Positions 46,144 through 56,083 of a stretch of 64,000 nt of DNA are shown here, in pieces; position 1 is the first letter of the stretch; every line of letters begins with the position of its first letter. Origin of the DNA: Polynucleobacter sp. AM-26B4. GTDB taxonomy: Bacteria > Pseudomonadota > Gammaproteobacteria > Burkholderiales > Burkholderiaceae. The stretch lies in the NCBI RefSeq assembly GCF_018882285.1, contig NZ_JACVOT010000001.1:434001-498000 (forward strand), read 5' to 3'. The notes beneath the pieces are model-generated. The model saw only the letters and a program-made list of their open reading frames with translations. It did not search any database and was not told where the DNA came from. The translations under genes were made by a program, and so were the position numbers.

Positions 46144-47430
46144 TCATACCAACTGCGAAACTGCTCTCGAATAAATCACTTCACCATTCACAAATCGCTC
46201 ATGGTTATCCTCAACCTTATCGAGGTCGTAAAGGTAGTTCACCATCAAACCAGCTGACTGCTTGATACCTTTTTTAGATAAGTCTCCAGACCAATTGATT
46301 CGGTGCAATTTTGCACCATTTCCAAGATGAAACTTGGCCACAGAATTACCACCTCTTCGTGGTGAGTAATATAGCAAGTAAATCGCGCACAAAGCCATCA
46401 AGGCCTCTTTTTCCTTCAAGGAAGAAAGATCTGGATGCCACCCATTTTGCAAGCGATCATGCCAAGATTTGTCTTTTAAATTAAAGACTTTAATGGCCTC
46501 TTGGTACTTCTCAAGAACAGCAGGCTTCAAATGATCTAGGGGTAAGTCCGCATGTGAGCCCAACCACTCCATGAAGCCTGGAATCGGCGATAAAGTGCAA
46601 AAAGTCTTTAGCGAAGGGAATTCTTTTTTCAAACTCTCAGCCACTCGCTTGATCAAGAAGTTCCCCATAGAAACTCCGCGCAAGCCAGGTTGACAGTTAC
46701 TGATTGAATAGAAAATAGCGCACTTATATTGACTGCACTCCAATGCTGGAGATTTCTTATCCACCAATGGTGCAATCGATTCTGGAATATCAGGTAGCAG
46801 CGCCACTTCCACAAAGATCAATGGCTCATCTGGTAACTGCGGATGAAAGAAAGAAAAACAACGGCGATCTGGCTGTAAACGTCGACGCAAATCATCCCAA
46901 CCATCGATCTCATGAACAGCTTCATGTTGAATGATTTTTTCTAAAATATGCGCCGGCGACTTCCAATCGACCTGGTGCATTTTCAAGAAGCCTGGATTAA
47001 ACCAAGAATTCAATAAATGTTGCATGTCCGCATCAACCGCTTTCAACTCAGGCTTCTTCGGCAACAACTTCAGCACTTGTTGACGCATATTGATGATCAT
47101 GTGCGTGCCACCGGGGGCACGATTCAAGCGACGCAACAGTTCTTGTCTTGGCGACTCAGAAACCTTCATCAACCAAACAAAGTTATCAGCCGTTGGATCC
47201 TTTGCGTACAACTCAGCCGCACTCAAAACATCAGCGGGGCTTGGATTAAATTTTTCTGACAAATGTACAAAGTATTCTGATTTTTGTTCATCATCCAGCG
47301 TTTTAAAGTTTTCAATCAAATCACTGGCCATGCTCGCAGCGTTTGACTCTCCGCGTTCAGATAACAATTTTTTAGTGGCACTGATGGTTTTAGTCATGTG
47401 CCTGGCTCTGAGCATATTATCCAAAATCAT
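46144..47430 (-). CDS. matA: Malonyl-CoA decarboxylase
   Basis: 428 residues matching the MCD family, with an N-terminal helical domain and a C-terminal acetyltransferase-like catalytic domain. Blocks NRAPGGTHMIINMRQ, FVEVALLPDIPESI, GVSMGNFLIKRV and FCTLSPIPGFMEWL are clear. It releases CO2 from malonyl-CoA to give acetyl-CoA. Its ATG overlaps the stop of the GntR gene by four bases; later ATGs could also serve. Confidence 0.93.
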   Translation of the reverse strand: MILDNMLRARHMTKTISATKKLLSERGESNAASMASDLIENFKTLDDEQKSEYFVHLSEKFNPSPADVLSAAELYAKDPTADNFVWLMKVSESPRQELLRRLNRAPGGTHMIINMRQQVLKLLPKKPELKAVDADMQHLLNSWFNPGFLKMHQVDWKSPAHILEKIIQHEAVHEIDGWDDLRRRLQPDRRCFSFFHPQLPDEPLIFVEVALLPDIPESIAPLVDKKSPALECSQYKCAIFYSISNCQPGLRGVSMGNFLIKRVAESLKKEFPSLKTFCTLSPIPGFMEWLGSHADLPLDHLKPAVLEKYQEAIKVFNLKDKSWHDRLQNGWHPDLSSLKEKEALMALCAIYLLYYSPRRGGNSVAKFHLGNGAKLHRINWSGDLSKKGIKQSAGLMVNYLYDLDKVEDNHERFVNGEVIYSRAVSQLV

Positions 47431-48095
47431 GCTGTCAACCTCTGCTCAGACTTGAGCTGCCTTAGTGCTTCACGTTGATTTTGGATGTGATCTTTCATCA
47501 AGATCTCAGCCTTCTTGCCATCTCTTGCTTTGAGAGCCTCAAACACTGCCATGTGCTCTTTGCAAGACTCTTCAATTCTGCCGCGATGATGCAAGCTGCG
47601 ATGACGAGACAAGTTCAAGATTCTTCTCAAATCATGAACCATTTGCGTCAACCACTCATTACCAGCCAGGTGTTGAATCGCTAAATGGATTTCTCTATTG
47701 GTGGCGTAGTAGCGATCAATGTCTTTATCTTTGGCATACGCCTTGAGTTTTTTATGCAACATCTCTAAGGCATTTAAATCTTGATCACTGGCTTTGGAGG
47801 ATGCTTCAAATGCACAACGACCTTCAAGCATCGCCATCAAAGGAAAGATTTCGTCCAAATCTTTTTCAGTCAATTCGGTGACATAGCAGCCACGACGCGG
47901 TTCTATTCTTAGCAAGCCTTCCGATGCCAGAATTCTGATCGCCTCTCTGAAAGGAGTTCTAGAGACCCCTAGTTGCTCTGCTAATTTTTGCTCATCAATC
48001 CAAGTGCCTGGAGATAAAACACCGCCAGCGATCATCGAGCGCAATTGCTCGGTCACTTCGACATAGAGGGCTGTTTTAACTACTTTTAATGACAT
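47427..48095 (-). CDS. GntR-family regulator of malonate use (MatR-like)
   Basis: About 222 residues. An N-terminal winged helix (LAEQLGVSRTPFREAIRIL) is followed by an FCD-type helical effector domain with conserved metal-binding His residues. It is the first gene of the malonate operon and probably controls it, releasing DNA when malonate or malonyl-CoA is present. The ATG at 48095 (MSLKVVKTALYVEV) is preferred over the open extension to 48131, which would translate the operator repeats. Confidence 0.87.
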   Translation of the reverse strand: MSLKVVKTALYVEVTEQLRSMIAGGVLSPGTWIDEQKLAEQLGVSRTPFREAIRILASEGLLRIEPRRGCYVTELTEKDLDEIFPLMAMLEGRCAFEASSKASDQDLNALEMLHKKLKAYAKDKDIDRYYATNREIHLAIQHLAGNEWLTQMVHDLRRILNLSRHRSLHHRGRIEESCKEHMAVFEALKARDGKKAEILMKDHIQNQREALRQLKSEQRLTA

Positions 48096-48100
48096 GTGTT

Positions 48101-48132
48101 CAATATATTTTGTATACATTATTGAATACATT
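48101..48132. promoter_or_regulatory. Operator-like repeats before the malonate operon
   Basis: TGTATACATT at 48111-48120 and TGAATACATT at 48123-48132 are near-identical direct repeats 12 bases apart. TGTATACA is itself a perfect palindrome. They lie 16-37 bases upstream of the GntR-gene ATG. This resembles GntR/MatR sites in form, so autoregulation is likely (inference). Confidence 0.55.
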
Positions 48133-48188
48133 GGTAAATACCCTCGTAAAGGGAAATTACCTAGGGTTACAAGCAGTACCCGATGAGT

Positions 48189-48968
48189 TTATTGAGTCTT
48201 GCGACTGAGCAAATAAACACCAAAAGCAATCATTGGCAGAGATAACCACTGACCCATGGATAAACCCAAGCTCAAAAGTCCTAAGAAGCTATCAGGTTCA
48301 CGAGCAAACTCTGCTAAAAATCTAAAGAGGCCATAGCCCAAGAGGAATAAACCAGATACCTGACCAATTCTTCGAGCTTTACATGCATACCACCAAAGCA
48401 CAACGCCCAAAATGATGCCCTCACCCATGAATTGATACAGTTGCGATGGGTGTCTTGCCAACATATCACCAGCCTGCGGAAAAATCATGCCCCACGCCAT
48501 ATCTGTGGGTCTTCCCCATAACTCACCATTAATGAAGTTACCCAAACGTCCAAATGCAAGTCCAAATGGAATCAAAGGTGCAATCAAATCTGTTACTTCA
48601 AAGAATGTCTGCTTATTTCTTTTAGCAGCCCAAAGCATCGCAACCAACACACCTAAGAAGCCACCATGAAAAGACATACCACCTTCCCACACTTTTAGTG
48701 CATCCAAGGGATGACTTAAATAATGAGCCGGCATATAAAAAATCACATAACCCAAACGTCCACCCAAAATCACACCAATCACGCCTGCGAATAAAAGGTC
48801 TTCAATGTATTTGTAACTGAGGTGCTGATAGTGAGCTTGCTTGGTGCGCAATTTACCCAAAAGTAAAAATTGAGCAAATGCTAACAAGTACATCAAGCCA
48901 TACCAATGAACCGCAACAGGCCCTAGGCTGATAGCAATGGGATCGAACTGAGGGTGCATCAAAGCCAT
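48189..48968 (-). CDS. lgt: Prolipoprotein diacylglyceryl transferase
   Basis: 259 residues with about seven membrane helices. The Lgt signature [18 protein letters not shown] is present, as is [11 protein letters not shown]. It moves diacylglycerol from phosphatidylglycerol to the lipobox cysteine of prolipoproteins in the inner membrane, such as the FDH-operon lipoprotein in this window. It lies upstream of the malonate operon in the same direction but is functionally separate. Confidence 0.95.
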   Translation of the reverse strand: MALMHPQFDPIAISLGPVAVHWYGLMYLLAFAQFLLLGKLRTKQAHYQHLSYKYIEDLLFAGVIGVILGGRLGYVIFYMPAHYLSHPLDALKVWEGGMSFHGGFLGVLVAMLWAAKRNKQTFFEVTDLIAPLIPFGLAFGRLGNFINGELWGRPTDMAWGMIFPQAGDMLARHPSQLYQFMGEGIILGVVLWWYACKARRIGQVSGLFLLGYGLFRFLAEFAREPDSFLGLLSLGLSMGQWLSLPMIAFGVYLLSRKTQ

Positions 48969-49026
48969 TTGAATGTTCTTAAAGTGTCAGGTGTTAAATG
49001 ATTGATAGGTATTCAGCTAAATACAG

Positions 49027-49491
49027 TTATTGGCCTGTTTGATCAAAGTTATGCAGCTCATGACCTTGATCACGATAAGCTTTATAACGTTGACGGCCCG
49101 CTTGACGATCTGCTTCATCGGTAGAAACAATTTCAACAATGCGTGGAAATCTTTGCGCAAGCGCTTCTACTGAAACAGGTAAATTCTGCCCCACATGGAT
49201 CAAGACATCACCATGAGGTAAATGATCCAACTCTGGCGACTCAAAACTCTCAACAAAGACAATCGGCGTTTCATTGGCAACATCATCTTTGCCCCAGGCA
49301 TGTGGCAAAAATTCTGTTGCGCTGAAAGACCAAAGTTGCTGATCAAGTTCTTTCAAAAAAGTAGAAGACCCCACCACCACGATATTTCTCATGGGTAAGT
49401 CTTCATGCTTACTTGACATGATTTTTCTGATCAAGCGACAACTGTACAGAGGCTTGTTGTCAACTTGACTGTGGAAATCGATTCTGGCCAT
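49027..49491 (-). CDS. holC: DNA polymerase III chi subunit
   Basis: 154 residues starting MARIDFHSQVDNK. The chi-fold pattern (ACRLIRK-like helix, LWSFSATEFLPH and ETPIVFVES) is clear. Chi links the clamp loader to single-strand-binding protein. It starts three bases after the pepA stop, the usual pepA-holC arrangement. Confidence 0.92.
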   Translation of the reverse strand: MARIDFHSQVDNKPLYSCRLIRKIMSSKHEDLPMRNIVVVGSSTFLKELDQQLWSFSATEFLPHAWGKDDVANETPIVFVESFESPELDHLPHGDVLIHVGQNLPVSVEALAQRFPRIVEIVSTDEADRQAGRQRYKAYRDQGHELHNFDQTGQ

Positions 49492-49494
49492 GAC

Positions 49495-51045
49495 TTATTT
49501 TGTCAAAAGATAGTTCACCAACAAAGGCACTGGTCGACCAGTAGAACCCTTGGCCGCACCGCTCTTCCAGGCTGTGCCAGCAATATCCAAATGTGCCCAT
49601 GAATATTTCTCAGTGTATCTGGCTAAGAAACAAGCGGCCGTCACACTACCCGCAGGACGTCCACCAATGTTGGCCATATCTGCAAAGTTAGATTTGAGTT
49701 GCTCTTGGTACGCGCTATCAAGAGGCATTCTCCAAACAGTGTCTTGTGATGTACGACCAGCACTGAGCAAACTCTCAGCCAATGCATCGTCATCGGAGAA
49801 CAAGCCTGAGTGAACTGCACCCAATGCAATCACACAAGCACCTGTCAAAGTTGCAATATCAATCACAGCTGCAGGTTTAAATCTCTCAACATAGGTCAAT
49901 GCATCACACAAAATGAGACGACCTTCTGCATCGGTATTCAAGATCTCAATGGTTTGACCAGACATGCTGGTGACAATGTCACCAGGACGAGTAGCTTGAC
50001 CTGAAGGCATGTTTTCGCAAGTTGGAATAACGCCGATCACGTTCTTCTTTAATTTGAGTTCGGCCACTGCGCGCATCGTGCCAATCACTGATGCAGCGCC
50101 ACACATGTCGTACTTCATTTCATCCATGCCTTCACCAGGCTTTAATGAAATACCGCCCGTATCAAATGTGATGCCCTTGCCGACCAACACAACTGGTGCA
50201 TCGGTGGCACGACCACCCTGATGACGGATCACAATGAACTGAGGAGGAGTCACAGAGCCTTGAGTGACCGCCAAAAATGCGCCCATCTTCAATGCTTCAA
50301 TTTCTTTACGACCTAAAACTTCAACCTTTAGACCAAGCTCTTTGCCCAATTTCTTGGCGCTTGTGGATAGATAGGTTGGATTGCAAATATTAGGAGGCAA
50401 GTTGCCAAGATCTTTTGCTAGATCCATACCGTTGGCAATCGCGCGACCTTCCGCAACGGCCTCAATCACGGCTTTGTTATTTTTTGCTTCACTGGCAATG
50501 ATTAATTTCTTGAGCGTTGGAGATTTTTCAACGGGCTTAGTTTTAAATTGAGGATGACGAGCACCAAATTTATACACTTGCTCACGCGCCAATTGAACCA
50601 AGAGACGCACTTGAGTCAAACCATCTTTGGCAGAAAAATCATCGAACACCCAAACCGCATCCTTGGCAGTGGTGGCAAGCAAAGACTTTAAGCCAGCAGC
50701 AATCCACTTAGAACAATTGTTACTGCCCTGTTTTGGTTTGGCCTTTTGTTCCTCACCACAGCAAACCAATAGCAATCTATCGGCTTTAAGACCTAATTTG
50801 GCCCATGCATCAGTTGCATTAAGCAAAAGAGTACTTCCAGATGTTGCATCAAGATCTTTGCTCTCAATCGCTCTAGCAATTGCCCCATGGGTAGCTGCGT
50901 TTAAGGCAGCTAAGCCACCAGATAACTTCTTGGCATTCTTGATATTGCTGGCAGGGAAAGCCCACACCAAGCAACCGGTGACAGCAGACATTTGAGCCTT
51001 TATTCCTAAAGAGCCCTCTCCATATACTTTCGTGCTACATTCCAT
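49495..51045 (-). CDS. pepA: Leucyl aminopeptidase (PepA, M17)
   Basis: 516 residues. The C-terminal catalytic domain carries [17 protein letters not shown] and the M17 signature [14 protein letters not shown] with its two-metal ligands. The N-terminal domain is variable. It trims N-terminal residues of peptides in the cytoplasm. The ATG at 51045 (MECSTKVYG) has AAAGGA about eight bases before; the frame runs to 51075. It is divergent from lptF, 74 bases apart. Confidence 0.95.
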   Translation of the reverse strand: MECSTKVYGEGSLGIKAQMSAVTGCLVWAFPASNIKNAKKLSGGLAALNAATHGAIARAIESKDLDATSGSTLLLNATDAWAKLGLKADRLLLVCCGEEQKAKPKQGSNNCSKWIAAGLKSLLATTAKDAVWVFDDFSAKDGLTQVRLLVQLAREQVYKFGARHPQFKTKPVEKSPTLKKLIIASEAKNNKAVIEAVAEGRAIANGMDLAKDLGNLPPNICNPTYLSTSAKKLGKELGLKVEVLGRKEIEALKMGAFLAVTQGSVTPPQFIVIRHQGGRATDAPVVLVGKGITFDTGGISLKPGEGMDEMKYDMCGAASVIGTMRAVAELKLKKNVIGVIPTCENMPSGQATRPGDIVTSMSGQTIEILNTDAEGRLILCDALTYVERFKPAAVIDIATLTGACVIALGAVHSGLFSDDDALAESLLSAGRTSQDTVWRMPLDSAYQEQLKSNFADMANIGGRPAGSVTAACFLARYTEKYSWAHLDIAGTAWKSGAAKGSTGRPVPLLVNYLLTK

Positions 51046-51119
51046 GTGGATTTCCTTTGCTTTACCTTTGCTCAAGGCAAGTTTCTAATAACAACCATTA
51101 TCGCCCAGCTTCGCTTTTT

Positions 51120-52247
51120 ATGATCTTTAAAAGAGCCCTTCGCCAAGAACTCAATTTCACCACAGGTGTGGTGTTCATGGTTTTGGTCACGCTTGTTTTA
51201 ACCAATTTAATGATCAGGGTTTTGGGAAATGCCGCCAGCGGCTCGGCCAACCCGAAAGACGCACTGGTTTTAATTGGTCTTGGCATGATCAATTACCTGC
51301 CAATCCTATTAACCGCCTCGGTTTTTGTGGCTATCTTGATGGTCTTGACTCGTTGGTACAAAGACTCAGAAATGGTGATTTGGCAATCTGCCGGCATCAG
51401 CTTGTTAAAGATCTTGCGCCCCATCTTAAATTTCACAGCTCCCATAGCTGTAGCGATTGCGGTTTTATCAATTTTTGCCTCTCCTTGGGCCAGTGAAAAA
51501 TCTGCCACAATCAAACAGCGCTTTCAGCAACGTGATGATATTTCGATGTTAGCCCCTGGCCAGTTCCGAGAGTCCTCTGGCAACAATCGTGTGTTTTTTA
51601 TCGAGAGCATGAATCCAGAAACAGATGTGATCAAAAATGTTTTTGTCACTGATTTTGGTAAAGAGCGCCAATTAGTGGCTGTGGCCAAAGAAGGCTTTAT
51701 TCAAAATCTGCCCACTGGCGAAAAGCAACTGATTCTAGAAACTGGCAGACGCTACGAAGGAACTCCCGGCAACACAGATTTTAGAATCACCGAATTTGAT
51801 AAATACACCGTCAAGCTTGAAGACAAAGTGGTAGATCCCATCATCAATGGCCCAAGAACTATGCCTGCATGGGTTTTGATTCAAGATCTCAATAAAGCAC
51901 ATCTTGGTGAAATCCTTTGGCGCATCGGCTTACCTTTGATGGCCTTTGTTTTTGCCATCATCGCCATTCCACTGTCATACATGGATCCCCGCAGAGGTAG
52001 ATATACCGCGCTGATCATGGCTGTTTTGCTTTACTTCACTTACTCTAATTTGCTGAAATTAATGCAGGCATGGGTCAGCACAGGCAAGCTGTCATTCTCT
52101 ATCGGTTGGTGGCTGCTTCATGTGATGATTGCATTGATTGGTCTCACTTTGATTATTTATCGCCAAAATAGATCAATCACATTGTTTGGTCGCTATAAAA
52201 AATGGATGCTCAGTAAAAGCTCCCCTAAACAAAATGGGGGGAAATAA
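51120..52247 (+). CDS. lptF: LPS export ABC transporter permease LptF
   Basis: 375 residues. Starts MIFKRALRQELN, the standard LptF opening; the frame extends to 51057 without homology. Six membrane helices, three at each end, flank a periplasmic jellyroll domain (about 135-255). With LptG and LptB it extracts LPS from the inner membrane. The next gene, lptG, starts two bases later. Confidence 0.93.
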   Translation: MIFKRALRQELNFTTGVVFMVLVTLVLTNLMIRVLGNAASGSANPKDALVLIGLGMINYLPILLTASVFVAILMVLTRWYKDSEMVIWQSAGISLLKILRPILNFTAPIAVAIAVLSIFASPWASEKSATIKQRFQQRDDISMLAPGQFRESSGNNRVFFIESMNPETDVIKNVFVTDFGKERQLVAVAKEGFIQNLPTGEKQLILETGRRYEGTPGNTDFRITEFDKYTVKLEDKVVDPIINGPRTMPAWVLIQDLNKAHLGEILWRIGLPLMAFVFAIIAIPLSYMDPRRGRYTALIMAVLLYFTYSNLLKLMQAWVSTGKLSFSIGWWLLHVMIALIGLTLIIYRQNRSITLFGRYKKWMLSKSSPKQNGGK

Positions 52248-52249
52248 AT

Positions 52250-53410
52250 ATGTGGCATAAGCTCTTTCCACTCGTTTACGAACGTTATTTGGCAAAACAA
52301 ATTTATTTGGCGTTTGTTTTTATTTTGTTTGCCTTGATTTCATTGTTCATATTTTTTGATTTCATTGCTGAGATGGGTGACACCACCAACACCTACACAG
52401 TGTTATTAGCATTCATCACAGTTCTTCTCAGAGTGCCTAGTCGCCTGGTTGAAATCATGCCGATTGCGGGTTTGATTGCGGGCATCTACGTCATGGCCAA
52501 TATGGCTGCGCAATCTGAATACACCATCTTGCGTATTGCAGGTCTTGATACAAAAAAAGCTTTGGTCACTTTAATGAAGGTCGCAGTACCAATTGCTTTC
52601 TTGATCTTGTTGATGAGCGAAGTATTAGGCCCCTTGAGTGAAGGGGTCTCTAAGAATGTGCGGCTCAGCGCCCTTAATCAAGGCAAAGAAGTTTTGGAGT
52701 TCCGTTCAGGCGCTTGGATCAAAGATAAATTAAGGGGCGATGATGGTAAAGGCCAAGTCCAAAAAGGAATTCGCTATATCAATGTGGGTTCTTTAGAAAC
52801 CAATGAAATCATTCGCGGCTTTCGGATGTATGAATTTGACGGCGAATACCGTCTGTTATTGAGTCGCACGGCTGAAACAGTTCAGTTTGTGGGTAACGGT
52901 ATTTGGCGCTTAAATAAAGTGACCGAAACACGATTCACTGAAATTAACTCATCGAATCGCTTAGACCCAAGCTTTTCAACCACCATCAAACGTGCTGATT
53001 TACTGGATATTGAAACGGATGTCAGCCCAGAATTATTAGGTGCCTTGTTGATCAAGCCTGATCGCTTATCCATCATTAATTTGTTCAGTTACATCAACCA
53101 CCTTCAAGAAAACAAGCAAGACTATCAACGTTACGCGATTTCTTTCTGGAAAAAAGTCATATATCCATTCACGATCTTGGTGATGCTTGCATTGGCTTTG
53201 CCATTTGCCTACCTACAAACACGTTCTGGTGGCATTGGCTACAAAGTCTTCGGCGGAATCATGCTGGGCATCAGCTTCCAGTTGTTTAATAGTTTGTTCT
53301 CACACGCCGGCTTACTCGGAGCCTGGCCACCATTCTTGAGTGCTGTCATTCCGGCTCTCATTTACTTCATCTTGGCGATTGCTGGTATTCGTTGGGTGTC
53401 TAAGGTCTAA
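52250..53410 (+). CDS. lptG: LPS export ABC transporter permease LptG
   Basis: 386 residues with the same layout as LptF: three N-terminal helices (ERYLAKQIYLAFVFILFALISL), a jellyroll domain and three C-terminal helices. The coupling-helix region RVPSRLVEIMPIAGLIAG is typical. It begins two bases after lptF. The ATPase LptB is encoded elsewhere. Confidence 0.93.
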   Translation: MWHKLFPLVYERYLAKQIYLAFVFILFALISLFIFFDFIAEMGDTTNTYTVLLAFITVLLRVPSRLVEIMPIAGLIAGIYVMANMAAQSEYTILRIAGLDTKKALVTLMKVAVPIAFLILLMSEVLGPLSEGVSKNVRLSALNQGKEVLEFRSGAWIKDKLRGDDGKGQVQKGIRYINVGSLETNEIIRGFRMYEFDGEYRLLLSRTAETVQFVGNGIWRLNKVTETRFTEINSSNRLDPSFSTTIKRADLLDIETDVSPELLGALLIKPDRLSIINLFSYINHLQENKQDYQRYAISFWKKVIYPFTILVMLALALPFAYLQTRSGGIGYKVFGGIMLGISFQLFNSLFSHAGLLGAWPPFLSAVIPALIYFILAIAGIRWVSKV

Positions 53411-53490
53411 AAAGTCCTAGCGGTGCAAATAAAGCCCCTTAAAAAGAATAAGTAGCTCCAAAACCCCTTAATTTCTAAAAATAATATAGA

Positions 53491-53517
53491 ATGTATTTAA
53501 TATACGATTAAATACAT
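53491..53517. promoter_or_regulatory. Perfect 27-bp palindrome upstream of the CysB-type regulator
   Basis: ATGTATTTAAT-ATACG-ATTAAATACAT: two 11-base arms, fully complementary, around a five-base spacer. It ends 16 bases before the regulator ATG. The position and symmetry suggest an autoregulatory operator for the LysR-type protein. It could also form an RNA hairpin covering the leader; no T-run follows. Confidence 0.65.
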
Positions 53518-53533
53518 ATAAGGGTGGTCAGCC

Positions 53534-54475
53534 ATGAATCTTCATCAATTTAAGTTTGTCAGAGAAGCTGTCCGTCAGAACTTCAACCTGACTGAAGCTG
53601 CCAAAACCTTGTTCACCTCTCAACCCGGCGTATCCAAAGCGATTTTGGAGCTTGAAGACGAATTAGGCGTTGATATTTTCCGACGCCACGGCAAAAGGAT
53701 TAGAAATCTTACCGAACCAGGTAAGCGAATACTAACTTCAATAGAAAGAATCCTAGTAGAAGTTGAGAGTTTGAAGAGAGTTGGCAAAGATTTTGCCGCT
53801 CAAGACCAGGGTAACTTTGTGATTGCTACCACCCATACCCAAGCAAGGTATGCCTTACCCAAGGTGTTAACAGAATTCACCAAGCGTTTCCCCAAAGTCA
53901 GGGTCAGCATCCAACAGGGTAGCCCCCAGCAAATCGCAGACATGTTGCTACATGACCAAGCCGACATCGCGATTGCTACCGAGGGAGTCTCAGATGTTGA
54001 AGGTTTGCTCACACTGCCAGGCTATCAATGGCAACACGTGATCGCGGTTCAATCCGAGCATCCCCTGCTCTCAAAAAAGAACATCTCACTTGAAGACTTG
54101 GTGGAATATCCCATCATCACTTATGACAAAGCATTCGCTGGTCGCTCAAAAATAGATAAAGCATTTGATAGCAAACATTTAAAACCAGACGTAGTTTTAG
54201 AAGCAATTGACGCCGATGTAATCAAAACCTATGTTGAAACAGGCATGGGCATTGGTATTGTGGCGGGTGTTGCCTACGATGCAGAACGCGATAAAAATTT
54301 AAGAGCTATTCCGGCAGGACATTTATTTGGTAACAATGTGACAAAAATTGCACTTAAGCAAAATGCTTATCTGCGCTCTTTTGTTTACACATTCATAGAA
54401 TTATTTTCACCAAGCTTGACGCGCAAATTAGTGGATCAAGCCATGTTGGGTGAAAGCGTTGATTACCAAATCTAA
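53534..54475 (+). CDS. cysB: CysB-type LysR regulator
   Basis: 313 residues. The N-terminal winged helix reads NFNLTEAAKTLFTSQPGVSKAI, typical of CysB/Cbl (MNLHQFKFVREAVRQN at the start). The effector domain (about 90-300) has QGSPQQIADMLLHDQADIAIATEG. CysB proteins control cysteine and sulfonate genes and respond to O- or N-acetylserine. No sulfur-assimilation genes adjoin it. Its own promoter region carries the palindrome at 53491-53517. Confidence 0.92.
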   Translation: MNLHQFKFVREAVRQNFNLTEAAKTLFTSQPGVSKAILELEDELGVDIFRRHGKRIRNLTEPGKRILTSIERILVEVESLKRVGKDFAAQDQGNFVIATTHTQARYALPKVLTEFTKRFPKVRVSIQQGSPQQIADMLLHDQADIAIATEGVSDVEGLLTLPGYQWQHVIAVQSEHPLLSKKNISLEDLVEYPIITYDKAFAGRSKIDKAFDSKHLKPDVVLEAIDADVIKTYVETGMGIGIVAGVAYDAERDKNLRAIPAGHLFGNNVTKIALKQNAYLRSFVYTFIELFSPSLTRKLVDQAMLGESVDYQI

Positions 54476-54493
54476 AAGATTACGAACTCGAAG

Positions 54494-55321
54494 CTATGAA
54501 AGCTCGTAATGAGCGCCATCGAATTGGGCCAACGCATCCACAAGATAAGGCAAGATGTTTTGAAGTTTTTCTTTTAACACCCACGGTGGGTTGATCACAC
54601 ACAAACCACTACCCAACATGCCAAAGCCTCTATCATCAGGCTCTTGAACAGTGATTGAAACGTTCAAGGTTTTATCTGAAAGCGCTCTCATCGACTCTAC
54701 CAGTGGAATGTGATCACCCCTGGTCAGTATCGGATACCAAACCACATAAACTCCTTCAGCAAAGCGACTCAAGCCTTCTTCAAGAGCAGTGATCACCTTG
54801 GCGTAATCGCTTTTAATCTCATAGGGCGGATCCATAAAAATAAGACCGCGCTTGGTTGGTGGTGGCAATAAAGCCTTGAGTGCTCCAAAGCCGTCGCTCT
54901 TGAATATTTTTGCTTGGCGATCGCGATCAAAGTGTTCAGCAAGCAAATCATGATCGGTTGGATGAAGCTCAAATAAGCGCATTCGATCTTCTGCTCTGAT
55001 GGTGCGACGAATGATTTCAGGAGAACCAGGATACAAGGTCCACTCACCTTTGTTATTGCATGCCTTCACCAAGTCCAAATACTCTTGCAATACTGGCGGC
55101 AAATCATCACGACCTTGCAAGCGGGCCACACCATTGTGATATTCGCCTTTGGTGTTCGCATACTCTGACTCAAGTGAATACATGCCAGCTCCAGCATGAG
55201 TATCGATCACCCAATAGGGTTTATCTTTTTGATTCATGTAGAGCAAAATTTGCTGGAGCACGCAGTGCTTTAAAACATCAGCATGGTTACCAGCATGGAA
55301 GGCGTGACGGTATGCAAGCAT
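54494..55321 (-). CDS. rlmJ: 23S rRNA (adenine2030-N6)-methyltransferase
   Basis: 275 residues. It starts MLAYRHAFHAGNHADVLKH, the RlmJ signature. The methyltransferase motif DPPYEIKSDY and the VIDTHAGAGMY SAM-binding block are clear. It methylates A2030 of 23S rRNA. It converges with the CysB gene, 18 bases apart. Confidence 0.94.
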   Translation of the reverse strand: MLAYRHAFHAGNHADVLKHCVLQQILLYMNQKDKPYWVIDTHAGAGMYSLESEYANTKGEYHNGVARLQGRDDLPPVLQEYLDLVKACNNKGEWTLYPGSPEIIRRTIRAEDRMRLFELHPTDHDLLAEHFDRDRQAKIFKSDGFGALKALLPPPTKRGLIFMDPPYEIKSDYAKVITALEEGLSRFAEGVYVVWYPILTRGDHIPLVESMRALSDKTLNVSITVQEPDDRGFGMLGSGLCVINPPWVLKEKLQNILPYLVDALAQFDGAHYELS

Positions 55322-55357
55322 TGGATATTTGTAAATTAAATCGCTTGAAAGAACTTC

Positions 55358-55696
55358 TTACTTGGCAACAGTGGGCGAGATAGCAGAAAGTTCAGAATAT
55401 CTTTTCCAACCCAACTTGCTCAAATCAAGGTATTTGGTACGCGAGTCTTGCGCTGGAACTTGCACAATTAAATTTTTCACAATCAAGCGCTTCATTGCAG
55501 CATGCAAAGTCGCTGGAGAAGCAATTTTCTTTAAAGCCAGCGCTCCTGATACGGTTAAGCTGTCCTCGGCTAAAAGAGCTGTGGCAATTTCATTGAGGAG
55601 CTTGATCTCTGTGGCATCCAAATTGTATTTGGCATCTACTTCGTCACATTGCTTTAGATAAAGCAAATATTGGCGAATTTTCTGATTGAGATTCAT
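55358..55696 (-). CDS. Small winged-helix (MarR-like) protein
   Basis: 112 residues with a winged-helix pattern: EIKLLNEIATALL, a recognition-helix region SPATLHAAMKRLIVKNLI and a wing DSRTKYLDLSKLGWKRY. This looks like a MarR-type DNA-binding domain with short flanks. No effector pocket can be seen. It lies 36 bases before rlmJ in the same direction. Targets unknown. Confidence 0.7.
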   Translation of the reverse strand: MNLNQKIRQYLLYLKQCDEVDAKYNLDATEIKLLNEIATALLAEDSLTVSGALALKKIASPATLHAAMKRLIVKNLIVQVPAQDSRTKYLDLSKLGWKRYSELSAISPTVAK

Positions 55697-55806
55697 AGCT
55701 ATTCATTCTAACCCTCCCATGAAGCTAATTGAAAGAAAAAATCTCATCCTGTATAAACAAACTGAATGTTAGTATTAGGCTTTCAATTTATATAAAATAT
55801 AAATCA

Positions 55807-56028
55807 ATGGACGCGATGGACGATTTTTATACAAAAGCTGAGCGTCTTCTCGACTTGATCAGTCGGGTATCAGACCAATTGCCTGATAACGGCGAAGAAC
55901 TACCTCTCAAATTCCGTGAAGATGGTGAAATTGAATTTCATGATCAATTGCACGCCGAATTATCAAAGCCCGAAAATATCGACTTAAAAGAATGGGCAAT
56001 GGCTAACGCCAAAAAACTATTTGAGTAA
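55807..56028 (+). CDS. Small acidic protein, unknown
   Basis: 73 residues, acidic and mostly helical (MDDFYTKAERLLDLISRVSDQL, ending WAMANAKKLFE). No signal peptide. I do not recognise a characterised family. The frame is open to 55729 but the A+T-rich stretch before 55807 looks like a leader, so I start at the ATG at 55807. Divergent from the winged-helix gene, with 110 bases between starts, so it could be its target. Confidence 0.6.
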   Translation: MDAMDDFYTKAERLLDLISRVSDQLPDNGEELPLKFREDGEIEFHDQLHAELSKPENIDLKEWAMANAKKLFE

Positions 56029-56083
56029 TTAAGATTTGAGTGGCTTGAGTGTTTTGAGATTGCCAACTTAAGTAACTTAAGTT

